Shown: positions 45,045 through 52,775 of the stretch, piece by piece | How positions within the stretch are numbered: the stretch's first letter is position 1 | Layout: every line of letters begins with the position of its first letter | Assembly: GCF_028736115.1 (NCBI RefSeq) | Contig: NZ_CP117877.1 | Coordinates: forward strand, 1,736,001 to 1,800,000 | Length of the DNA stretch: 64,000 nt | Direction of reading: 5' to 3' | Origin: Mucilaginibacter sp. KACC 22063 | Lineage (GTDB): Bacteria; Bacteroidota; Bacteroidia; Sphingobacteriales; Sphingobacteriaceae | Notes under the pieces: generated by a model | Database searches by the model: none | Seen by the model: only the letters and a program-made list of their open reading frames with translations | What the model was told of the DNA's origin: nothing | Translations under genes and position numbers: made by a program

Positions 45045-45449
45045 CTAAAATTTATTGCTGAAATCAGCAAGTGTTATACTGCTCAATTGTTTAATTATAC
45101 CATTATCTACATCGTTATATAACGTAATAATATGTTGATTAATCTGTTTGCCAATAGGGCAGGCGGGGTTAGGCTGGTTTTTAGATAAACCAAATGGCGA
45201 TACCGCTTTCACCGTTTGGTAAACATCGGCCATCGTAATATCTCCCGATGGTTTGGCTAACAAATAACCGCCGCTTTTTCCTTCTTTGCTTTCTATCAAA
45301 CCTACTTTACGTAAGGCGCTAAGCTCTTTTCTGATCAATGCCGGATTTGCATTGATACTGCCTGCAATAAAATCAGACGATACGTATTGGCCCTGCATGT
45401 GATGCAGTAGGGTAAGGATGTGTGTGGCAGTCTGGAAACGGGCGTTCAT
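45045..45449 (-). CDS. Rrf2 family transcriptional regulator (Cys-poor)
   Basis: 134 residues, N-terminal winged-helix ATHILTLLHHMQGQYVSSDFIAGSI and the typical SKEGKSGGYLLAKPSGDITMADVYQ. Only one Cys (in NPACPIGK) is present, so it lacks the three-Cys Fe-S site of IscR and belongs with the YwnA-type group. It lies directly upstream of the NmrA-like oxidoreductase gene, a common pairing. Confidence 0.85.
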   Translation of the reverse strand: MNARFQTATHILTLLHHMQGQYVSSDFIAGSINANPALIRKELSALRKVGLIESKEGKSGGYLLAKPSGDITMADVYQTVKAVSPFGLSKNQPNPACPIGKQINQHIITLYNDVDNGIIKQLSSITLADFSNKF

Positions 45450-45601
45450 AACTGTAATTAAAATTATTACAGTACAAAAGTAAAAACAAGTTATCTTATT
45501 TCCAAATCATCATTTTAAGTATACTGAAATCATTAAGCAACTTTTTTTACTTATGAGCAAATATTAGTTTTGCAAAATATTCGTATCTTATCAAATTATA
45601 T

Positions 45602-45609
45602 TATTTTTG
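45602..45609 (+). promoter_or_regulatory. -7 promoter element upstream of the Mpl-like gene
   Basis: TATTTTTG ends 13 bases before ATG 45623. Confidence 0.4.
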
Positions 45610-45622
45610 CCCTTTAGCTATT

Positions 45623-46987
45623 ATGAAAATACATTTTATAGCCATAGGTGGCAGTGCAATGCACAACCTGGCTATTGCTTTGCATAAAAAGGGTTTTACG
45701 GTTACAGGTTCTGATGATATTATATTTGAACCTTCTGTATCACGACTGAAAAAACACGGCCTGCTTCCAGAGCAATATGGCTGGTTCCCCGAAAAAATTA
45801 CTAAAGATCTCAATGCAGTTATATTAGGTATGCATGCGCGTACCGATAACCCCGAACTGCTGATGGCGCAGCGCCTTGGTGTTAAGGTATACTCGTACCC
45901 GGAGTATATTTACGAACAATCGAAAGATAAGCTTCGGGTGGTTATTGGCGGCAGCCACGGTAAAACAACCATTACATCAATGATACTGCATGTTTTACAG
46001 CATGCAGGTATGGCATTTGATTACCTTGTAGGTGCGCAGTTAGAGGGTTTTGATACCATGGTAAGTATTACAGACGCCCCGCTGATTGTTATAGAAGGAG
46101 ACGAATACCTGGCATCGCCGATTGACAGGCGTCCGAAATTTCATTTATATAAAGCCAACATAGCTGTAATAAGCGGTATTGCGTGGGATCATATCAACGT
46201 TTTCCCAACGTTTGCTAACTATGTTGAGCAGTTTCAGAAATTTATAGAAACTATCACCGTTGGCGGTACGCTGGTTTATAATCAATCAGATGAGGTGCTT
46301 AATGAGATGGTTATCAAAGATTTGTCTGAGATCAATAAGCTGTCTTATACACTACCAGAGTATGAGATCAGGGATGGGATAACTTATATCATGTATGAAT
46401 CAAAGGCATACAGATTAAATGTTTTTGGTCAGCACAATCTGTCAAATATTGAAGCGGCCCGTATTGTATGTAACAAACTTGGAATTGATACGTACAACTT
46501 TTATGAATATATTAGCACTTTCAAAGGAGCTGCACGCAGGCTGGAGTTACTTGGTAGTAAGGGAGATGTTAATGTTTATAAAGACTTTGCACATTCGCCA
46601 TCAAAATTGAGGGCAACCATAGCAGCAGTTAAAACACAATATCCAGGCCGTAAGCTAATAGCATGTATGGAGTTGCATACATTTAGTAGCTTAAATGCAG
46701 ACTTTTTGAATGAGTATTCGGGTTCAATGGATCTGGCTGATGAAGCAGTTGTTTTCATTGATCTAAAAACATTTCAGCAGAAGCAAATGGAGCCATATCC
46801 GGCTGAAACGGTAAAGGATGCTTTTAAACGTGACGATTTGATATTTTATAATACCCCTGAAAATATTGTTAAATTATTTGAAAATATTCAACCACATAAC
46901 GTAACTATATTAATGATGAGTTCAGGGAATTTTGGGGGTATAGACCTCAATCAACTGACGCAGAATATCTTGAAAAAGATATTTTAG
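45623..46987 (+). CDS. mpl: UDP-N-acetylmuramate:peptide ligase (Mpl-like)
   Basis: 454 residues of the Mur ligase fold: N-terminal Rossmann domain (KIHFIAIGGSAMHNLAIAL), ATP-binding domain with GSHGKTT (Lys114), and a C-terminal domain with CMELHTFSSLNADFL. The length and order match Mpl, which attaches a recycled peptide to UDP-MurNAc during peptidoglycan recycling. MurC is the alternative, but the absence of a mur/ddl operon makes Mpl more likely. Confidence 0.85.
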   Translation: MKIHFIAIGGSAMHNLAIALHKKGFTVTGSDDIIFEPSVSRLKKHGLLPEQYGWFPEKITKDLNAVILGMHARTDNPELLMAQRLGVKVYSYPEYIYEQSKDKLRVVIGGSHGKTTITSMILHVLQHAGMAFDYLVGAQLEGFDTMVSITDAPLIVIEGDEYLASPIDRRPKFHLYKANIAVISGIAWDHINVFPTFANYVEQFQKFIETITVGGTLVYNQSDEVLNEMVIKDLSEINKLSYTLPEYEIRDGITYIMYESKAYRLNVFGQHNLSNIEAARIVCNKLGIDTYNFYEYISTFKGAARRLELLGSKGDVNVYKDFAHSPSKLRATIAAVKTQYPGRKLIACMELHTFSSLNADFLNEYSGSMDLADEAVVFIDLKTFQQKQMEPYPAETVKDAFKRDDLIFYNTPENIVKLFENIQPHNVTILMMSSGNFGGIDLNQLTQNILKKIF

Positions 46988-47063
46988 AATTATAATTTTA
47001 TATCAAATTAATTAGTAACTTTATTAACTATTGAGAAACCTTAACCCTTAATTAAAATTTAGA

Positions 47064-47405
47064 ATGAAAACACTGGGAAAAAAAATCAGATTATTACGTC
47101 ACCAAAAGGGGTGGAGCCAGGAGGATGTTGCGAAAAGATTAGACATATCTATACCTGCTTTCTCAAAGATTGAGACGGGTATTACCGACATTAACTTGTC
47201 ACGCCTTGAGCAAATAGCTGATTTATTTGAAATGTCAGTGGTACAACTTTTAACTTTTAACGATATTGAGGGTGACCAGAAATACGCAAGCGAACTGGAA
47301 ACAGTTAACAAAAAGCTGATGGATCGGGAAACCGAAGTAATTGATTTACAGAAGAAAGTTATTGAACTTTTTGAAGAACTACGTCAGAGTAAAGCTACAG
47401 CATAA
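47064..47405 (+). CDS. XRE family transcriptional regulator
   Basis: 113 residues: an N-terminal HTH_3 domain (GKKIRLLRHQKGWSQEDVAK, ISIPAFSKIETGITDINLSRLEQIADLF) and a C-terminal coiled coil (about 70-110). Targets unknown. A terminator follows the gene. Confidence 0.88.
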   Translation: MKTLGKKIRLLRHQKGWSQEDVAKRLDISIPAFSKIETGITDINLSRLEQIADLFEMSVVQLLTFNDIEGDQKYASELETVNKKLMDRETEVIDLQKKVIELFEELRQSKATA

Positions 47406-47451
47406 CCAGGCAACCACTTCATATAATAGATAGAATTGCCTGGTTTTTTGC
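47404..47451 (+). terminator. Terminator after the XRE regulator
   Basis: Stem AACCAGGCAA (47404-47413) with TTGCCTGGTT (47436-47445) and T6. Confidence 0.75.
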
Positions 47452-47460
47452 CAGGCTTTT

Positions 47461-48582
47461 TCATTTAAAAATATACCGTAAGGTGGCGTGTTTTTTACTA
47501 AATGTTGCCCCCATAGCACCATGTAAAGCCAGCATTTTGTCGTTAAAATCACCCACCCATGATAGTTCCATTTCGTTATAACGGTTAAGCGGCAATACAT
47601 ATTCCTTCATTTTAATAAATAATGCCGACTCGATGCCATGGTTCTGATACTTTTGTTTAGTGCCCATTACCACTGCACGCATGCGGTTTACACCTTTCCA
47701 CCGGTAGTATAAAAACTTGATTTTGCCCCAAAGATTTAACTTACCGTTAAGATGCCTGATGATCTGATTAGCATCAGGTAATACTACTACTGCCGATGCA
47801 GGCTCGCCGTTTACATAAGCAAACCAGATCAAGTTTTCATCCATAATTGGTTTCATTTGCCTGAAACTATCCAGTATGGCTTCTTGGGATATAGGCGCAA
47901 AGTTTTTGAAATCTTTCCAGGCATCATTGTATATCTCCCTGAAATCTGCTGCAAATTTTTCAATACGGGCAGCTTCGAGGTGCTTAATATCATATCCGGG
48001 TTTTTTGGCTACCCATTGTGCAATTTTTGTAAAACGCTCTGGGAACGGCTTGTGTGCATCTACGCAGTTGGTAATTTGCTCGTATTGCGTAACAAATCCA
48101 TAGTTCTCAAACAAAGCCTTGTAATAGGGGAGGTGGTAGTTCATGCCATAAGATGGCGGGATAAATCCTTCTATCAATAAGCCCCAAAAAGTATCATTTT
48201 CGCCGAAATTGATAGGACCATCCATTGCCTTCATCCCATTCTGGTGCAGCCAGTTTTTGGCGGTATCAAAAAGCAGGTTGGCTGCAGCCTGATTTTCAAT
48301 ACATTCAAAAAAGCCCATGCCGCCGGTAGGTTGTTCGTAGGTATAGGCTTTTTTGTCATTGATAAAAGCAGCCACGCGCCCAGTTACATCACCTTTGTCA
48401 TTAATTAAAATCCACCTGGTGCATTTGCCATGCTGAAAAAAGCTGTTCTTGGCAGGATCAAAAACAGCTTCAATATCATTATCAAGCGGGCAGATCCAAT
48501 TTTCGTCGTTCGCGTAAATTTTGCGGGCAACATCTAAAAATGCTTTTCGGGCTTGTTTATCCTTAACTTCTTTGATGGTCAT
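47461..48582 (-). CDS. GNAT-like hypothetical protein
   Basis: About 373 residues from ATG 48582. The N-terminal domain includes FLDVARKIYANDENWICPLDND and GRVAAFINDKKA, the C-terminal part GTKQKYQNHGIESALFIKMKEYV resembling a GNAT acetyl-CoA loop. Duplicated GNAT folds of this type occur in Bacteroidota; substrate unknown. The longer frame to 48636 contains the terminator hairpin of the neighbouring gene, so it is rejected. Confidence 0.7.
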   Translation of the reverse strand: MTIKEVKDKQARKAFLDVARKIYANDENWICPLDNDIEAVFDPAKNSFFQHGKCTRWILINDKGDVTGRVAAFINDKKAYTYEQPTGGMGFFECIENQAAANLLFDTAKNWLHQNGMKAMDGPINFGENDTFWGLLIEGFIPPSYGMNYHLPYYKALFENYGFVTQYEQITNCVDAHKPFPERFTKIAQWVAKKPGYDIKHLEAARIEKFAADFREIYNDAWKDFKNFAPISQEAILDSFRQMKPIMDENLIWFAYVNGEPASAVVVLPDANQIIRHLNGKLNLWGKIKFLYYRWKGVNRMRAVVMGTKQKYQNHGIESALFIKMKEYVLPLNRYNEMELSWVGDFNDKMLALHGAMGATFSKKHATLRYIFK

Positions 48583-48611
48583 TTTTTGGTGGCGGGCGAA
48601 AATCAGTTGTA

Positions 48612-48645
48612 AGAAAAAAGCATCCAGTCTCATCAACCGGATGCC
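48612..48645 (-). terminator. Terminator after the small acidic gene
   Basis: GCATCC/GGATGC inverted repeat followed by T6 on the minus strand. It ends the 48673 gene transcript. Confidence 0.6.
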
Positions 48646-48672
48646 TGTAAAATGAGTTATATCAGGAAATGA

Positions 48673-48864
48673 TTAAAAGTCGTCTTCTTCTGCAAAGCGG
48701 TCTAATCCTTCATAATCCAGATCATCATAACCACCTTCAAAATCGTCATCATCATCATCGTCTAAAGGCCTTTTTTTAGCTTTAGCATCTACAGACTTAT
48801 CTGACTTTTTCGGATTAGCGCTTTTAGAGGGTGCTTTTTTGTCGTTCTTTTTAGGCGTTGCCAT
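48673..48864 (-). CDS. Small basic-then-acidic disordered protein
   Basis: 63 residues: Lys/Ser/Ala/Pro-rich half (PKKNDKKAPSKSANPKK) then an Asp run (RPLDDDDDDDFEGGYDDLDYE). Charge split suggests a nucleic-acid or ribosome-associated disordered protein; function unknown. It has its own terminator. Confidence 0.6.
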   Translation of the reverse strand: MATPKKNDKKAPSKSANPKKSDKSVDAKAKKRPLDDDDDDDFEGGYDDLDYEGLDRFAEEDDF

Positions 48865-48967
48865 TTGACTTAAAACTTAATTAGTGAAATGTATAAGCAA
48901 TATAGAAATTTGTCCCTTTTACCTGCAAATTTAAGGTCTGACAAAAATAAAGAAAATCAATAATCTG

Positions 48968-48996
48968 CAAAAAGGCTGAATAAATTTATTCAGCCT
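48968..48996 (-). terminator. Terminator of scpB
   Basis: A perfect 24-base palindrome at 48973-48996 followed on the minus strand by T5. It overlaps the last codons and stop of scpB. Confidence 0.8.
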
Positions 48997-49546
48997 GATC
49001 TCCAATGCTATCGGTTTCTGTCACCAGTTCTTTCATCTGTGGAAGTTCGCTGATGCTGTTAATACCGAAATAATCCATAAACATAGGGCTTGTGCCATAC
49101 AAAAGCGGTTTACCCACCGACTCAGACTTACCGGTGATACTGATCAGCTCTTTTTCCAGCAGTTTTTGAATAGTATAATCGCAGTTTACACCACGTATCT
49201 GTTCCACTTCCAGTTTTGTAATGGGCTGCCGGTAAGCAATTATAGCCAGTGTTTCAATAGCGGCCTGGCTCAGTTTCTTTTTTGATCGTTGCAGTTGCAA
49301 CTGGTTTATTGCCTGGTGATATTCTTTTTTGGTTAAAAACTGATAACCGTTACCTGTTTTCACTAGCGCTATAGCAAAATGTGCATCATTGTATTTGATG
49401 CGTATTTCTTCAATATATTTTAAAATATCCTCAGGCGAAAAATCTGTATTAAAAACGCTTTGAAGGCAGTATTGCAGCTCTTCCAGCCTGATGCTTTGTT
49501 CTGATGCAAAAATCAGGGCTTCAATGTTTTGCGCTATGTGATCCAT
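48986..49546 (-). CDS. scpB: Chromosome segregation protein ScpB
   Basis: 186 residues, two winged-helix domains: IAQNIEALIFASEQSIRLEEL and AIETLAIIAYRQPITKLEVEQIRGVNCD, with ELISITGKSESVGKPLLYGTSPMFMDYFGI. It forms the SMC-ScpA-ScpB condensin. No scpA is adjacent. Confidence 0.93.
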   Translation of the reverse strand: MDHIAQNIEALIFASEQSIRLEELQYCLQSVFNTDFSPEDILKYIEEIRIKYNDAHFAIALVKTGNGYQFLTKKEYHQAINQLQLQRSKKKLSQAAIETLAIIAYRQPITKLEVEQIRGVNCDYTIQKLLEKELISITGKSESVGKPLLYGTSPMFMDYFGINSISELPQMKELVTETDSIGDQAE

Positions 49547-49678
49547 CTGTTACAAAGATATTATATGCTTTACAACTTATGGCTATCGTTATTATATAAA
49601 TCCAAAGAACATTACAATCACGTATATGTAATAAATATAAATCAATTTTTTTCACTTAAAAACAAACTTCTATCTTTT

Positions 49679-50377
49679 ATGGAAACATCTACAAAGGGGG
49701 CTCCACAGCAGGGTGGAATGGCCAGGAGACAGTTTTTGCGTTATGCTGGAGCTGGAGCTGCAATTACTGCCGGAGTTTTATCATTAGAATCATGCTCAAA
49801 AAATCACGATGTGTACAATGATCACATCGATCTTGGCTCGGGCGACCCGGCAATTTTAAACTATGCCTATGCGCTTGAACAATTAGAAGCCGCATTTTAC
49901 ACGCAGGTTGCTGCTACTCCGTATTCGGGCATCAGCGCACAGGAATCTGCTTACCTGACAGACATCCGCGATCATGAAATTGCTCACCGTGAGTTTTTCA
50001 AAGCTGCTTTACAAGGTAATGCTATTCCAGGTTTAACGCCCGATTTCAGTTCTATCGATTTTACAAGCCGTACAAGTGTACTTGGCGCTGCCAAGGCATT
50101 TGAAGATTTAGGTGTATCTGCTTACAACGGTGTAGGTTACATGATCAAAACAGCTGATTATTTAACACTGGCAGGTAAAATAGTTTCTGTAGAAGCGCGC
50201 CATGCTGCGTTAATACGCGAACTGATTACACCAAACACGTTTATAGATTCGAGCGTGGTGGATATTGCTAACACCAGTTTAGAGATTTCTAAAACACCTG
50301 CACAAGTGCTTACTGTTGCCAACAAATATCTTTCTGGTAAAAAAATCACTTTCTCAAGTGTTGGTTATTATTATTAA
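49679..50377 (+). CDS. Tat-exported ferritin-like lipoprotein
   Basis: 232 residues. A twin-arginine signal (ARRQFLRYAGAGAA) and a lipobox-like ESC, then a four-helix ferritin-like domain with ALEQLEAAFYTQV, IRDHEIAHREFF and VSVEARHAALIREL. These give a set of Glu/His ligands for a di-iron site. It is probably a periplasmic protein exported folded. Its paralogue starts 25 bases after its stop. Confidence 0.8.
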   Translation: METSTKGAPQQGGMARRQFLRYAGAGAAITAGVLSLESCSKNHDVYNDHIDLGSGDPAILNYAYALEQLEAAFYTQVAATPYSGISAQESAYLTDIRDHEIAHREFFKAALQGNAIPGLTPDFSSIDFTSRTSVLGAAKAFEDLGVSAYNGVGYMIKTADYLTLAGKIVSVEARHAALIRELITPNTFIDSSVVDIANTSLEISKTPAQVLTVANKYLSGKKITFSSVGYYY

Positions 50378-50401
50378 TCTATCCTATAAAGACATATTAT
50401 C

Positions 50402-51217
50402 ATGAACTTACTTAACTTAATTGAAGATATACAAACGGCCGATCCTGAATTTAAAGACAGGATAAGCCCTCGTCGTGCTGCTATTAAAAACATCACCAGT
50501 TTTGGTTCAAAAGTAGCTGTAGCAGCATTACCATTTGCTTTTTCAACATTATTTAAAAAGGCTTACGGTCAAACATCAACTTCAAGCGTTACTGACGTTT
50601 TAAACTTTGCTTTAACCGCCGAGTACCTTGAGTCATCTTTTTATAATACCTACATTAATAAATCATACATTGCTGCAAGCGATAAGCCAGGTTTACAACT
50701 GATTACTACAGATGAGAATAATCACGTAAAATTCCTTAAATCGGTGTTAGGCAGTTCAGCCATTGCGTCACCAACGTTTGATTTTTCTGGCGGTTCTGGC
50801 TCGGGTACAGGCCCTTTTGCAAGTGTTGAAACCAGCTATGATACTTTTTTAGCGCTTGCACAGGCATTTGAGGATACCGGTGTGCGCGCTTATAAAGGCC
50901 AGGCTGCAAATTTATTGGGTAATCAAACGGTTTTAACCGCGGCGCTCAATATTCACTCTGTAGAGGCTCGCCATGCTTCGTACCTGCGCAGGCTGCGTCA
51001 GTTACGTGGTGTTGCTGTTAAGCCGTGGATAACCGGTACTACCAGCGGTATCCCAATTGCAGCAGCCGCAGCGGTATATGCCGGCGAAGATAATACCACA
51101 CAGGCAGGTGTTAATATCAGTACTATTGTTTCTGCTAACGCAGCTACAGAATCTTTTGATGAAATATTGACCAAAGATCAGGTTGTAACCATTCTTTCTT
51201 TGTTCATCAAAAAATAA
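50402..51217 (+). CDS. Exported ferritin-like protein, paralogue of the preceding gene
   Basis: 271 residues. A hydrophobic N-terminal region after PRRAAIKNITSFG, possibly a weak Tat signal, ends near YGQT. The core has TAEYLESSFYNT, TTDENNHVKFLK and HSVEARHASYLRRL, the same ligand set as the first gene. Function unknown; both may be subunits of one metal-storage or oxygen-scavenging complex. A terminator follows. Confidence 0.78.
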   Translation: MNLLNLIEDIQTADPEFKDRISPRRAAIKNITSFGSKVAVAALPFAFSTLFKKAYGQTSTSSVTDVLNFALTAEYLESSFYNTYINKSYIAASDKPGLQLITTDENNHVKFLKSVLGSSAIASPTFDFSGGSGSGTGPFASVETSYDTFLALAQAFEDTGVRAYKGQAANLLGNQTVLTAALNIHSVEARHASYLRRLRQLRGVAVKPWITGTTSGIPIAAAAAVYAGEDNTTQAGVNISTIVSANAATESFDEILTKDQVVTILSLFIKK

Positions 51218-51237
51218 TCACTCCGTAATACAATCAC

Positions 51238-51270
51238 AAAAAGCGTCCCATTTTGGGGCGCTTTTTAGTT
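51238..51270 (+). terminator. Terminator of the ferritin-like operon
   Basis: Stem AAAAAGCGTCCCA/GGGGCGCTTTTT with a TTTT loop and T-rich tail. Confidence 0.8.
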
Positions 51271-51364
51271 TTGGGGAATTTTTTATCCTTTTATAGTGTA
51301 TGATATTCTACAGGTTTAAAAAATTAATTGATAAAACCCCTCTATTGCGTTATGGTAAAAGTTT

Positions 51365-51396
51365 TTTGTTAATGGCACACCAATTGTCTATATTTA
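51365..51396 (+). promoter_or_regulatory. Promoter of the candidate small RNA
   Basis: TTTG (51365-51368), 20 bases, TATATTTA (51389-51396): one mismatch from the Bacteroidota consensus, at normal spacing, with no downstream gene. Confidence 0.55.
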
Positions 51397-51399
51397 TAT

Positions 51400-51478
51400 G
51401 CCCTACTAAAAGGGCTGTTTTTCATAGGTAGATGTAGGGTCGGAATAAAACTGCGAGAGTTTGTCCGACCTTTTTTTA
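51400..51478 (+). ncRNA. Candidate small RNA of about 75-80 nt
   Basis: Bounded by a promoter (51365-51396) and a strong terminator (GGGTCGGA with TCCGACCT, then T6). The 5' end folds into GCCCT/AGGGC with a six-base loop. No coding frame fits. No known RNA family is recognised. Confidence 0.5.
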
Positions 51479-51517
51479 TGACTTGAAAAAATGGTGGAGC
51501 AGCACAAAGCATGTGAG

Positions 51518-51538
51518 ATGCCGAAACAAGTTCGGCAT
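51518..51538. repeat. REP-like palindrome
   Basis: ATGCCGAA-5 bases-TTCGGCAT, a perfect 8-bp stem with no T-run, in a sequence context (TGTGAGATGCC...) that looks like a dispersed Sphingobacteriaceae repeat. Confidence 0.5.
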
Positions 51539-51581
51539 GACGAAATTTAGCTTGATGAATTCGAAAATCTAAATTCCCAAA

Positions 51582-52706
51582 TTAATAATTGATCACCTGC
51601 TCTTCAAGTTGTACAGGTAGTTCGCGCCATTCGTATTTTTGGTTGCGTAACTGCGATTCAAAACCTGCTTCGGCTATTGCAGTTTGTATGCCCTTAGCGG
51701 TAAAGCGGTGAGGGGCACCTGCTGCAGAAACTACGTTTTCTTCAATCATGATCGAACCAAAATCATTTGCACCGGCATGCAGGCATATTTGTGCCACCTG
51801 CTTACCAACGGTTAACCATGATGCCTGTATGTTTTTAATGTTAGGCAGCATAATGCGGCTTAATGCAATCATACGGATATATTCATCACCGGTTACGTTG
51901 TTGGTAATGCCACGGACCTTTCTTAATAGTGTGCCGTCGTCCTGGAATGGCCACGGAATAAACGCCGTGAAGCCATAATGGCCTTCAGGTTTTTCTGATT
52001 GCACCTGGCGTATCCATACCAAATGCTCAAAACGCTCTTCAATAGTTTCCACATGGCCAAACATCATGGTGGCAGATGTTGGCAGGTTCAATTTGTGAGC
52101 AGCGCGCATTACATCCAGCCATTCTTTACCACCACATTTACCTTTTGAAATTAAACGGCGTACACGGTCGTTCAGGATTTCTGCACCTGCACCCGGCAAT
52201 GAGTCAAGGCCTGCATCCTTCATGGCGCTTAATACATCGTAGTGGCTCATGTTCTCCAGTTTCGACACGTGTGCAATTTCTGGCGGACCTAAGGAGTGTA
52301 GCTTTAGCGTAGGATATAACTCTTTTAAATCTTTAAATAACTGGGTATAAAAAGCTAAACCAAGATCGGGGTGGTGGCCACCTTGTAATAAAAGCTGGTC
52401 GCCGCCATAACGGAAAGTCTCCTCAATCTTACGTTTATACGTTTCAATGTCGGTAATGTAACTGTCTTCATGGCCGGGGCGGCGGAAAAAGTTGCAGAAT
52501 TTGCAGTTGGCAATACAAACGTTGGTTGTATTAACATTGCGATCTATCTGCCAGGTTACTTTACCATGCGGTACCTGTATTTTGCGCAATTCGTTAGCTG
52601 TGTACATCAGGTCAGGTGTCGAGGCATGCTCGTATAAGTAAACACCTTCTTCAATGCTCAGAAATTCAAAATTTAACGCACGTTTTAACAGTTCCGCAGT
52701 ATTCAT
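51582..52706 (-). CDS. mqnC: Cyclic dehypoxanthinyl futalosine synthase (radical SAM)
   Basis: 374 residues. CIANCKFC (Cys64, 68, 71) binds the radical-SAM 4Fe-4S cluster; GANDFGSIMIEENVVSAAG near the C-terminus is diagnostic for MqnC over the related MqnE and CofH. It closes the ring in the futalosine menaquinone route. The other mqn genes are not here. Confidence 0.9.
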   Translation of the reverse strand: MNTAELLKRALNFEFLSIEEGVYLYEHASTPDLMYTANELRKIQVPHGKVTWQIDRNVNTTNVCIANCKFCNFFRRPGHEDSYITDIETYKRKIEETFRYGGDQLLLQGGHHPDLGLAFYTQLFKDLKELYPTLKLHSLGPPEIAHVSKLENMSHYDVLSAMKDAGLDSLPGAGAEILNDRVRRLISKGKCGGKEWLDVMRAAHKLNLPTSATMMFGHVETIEERFEHLVWIRQVQSEKPEGHYGFTAFIPWPFQDDGTLLRKVRGITNNVTGDEYIRMIALSRIMLPNIKNIQASWLTVGKQVAQICLHAGANDFGSIMIEENVVSAAGAPHRFTAKGIQTAIAEAGFESQLRNQKYEWRELPVQLEEQVINY

Positions 52707-52775
52707 AAAGCAAAGATAACTGCATTTACCTTAATATTCAATGTAGTTAAAGTCTGCTTAAAGTAAGATGTTGCG

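Larger units (their letters stand above)
51218..51581. other. 364-base gap between the ferritin-like pair and mqnC
   Basis: No open frame of significance. It holds the ferritin operon terminator (51238-51270), a promoter-hairpin-terminator set that looks like a small RNA (51365-51478) and a REP-like palindrome (51518-51538). Confidence 0.6.

Noticed and set aside
51434..51478. The terminator hairpin read as a simple tail of the ferritin-like operon.
   Set aside because: That operon already has a strong terminator at 51238-51270, and a separate promoter lies between the two.
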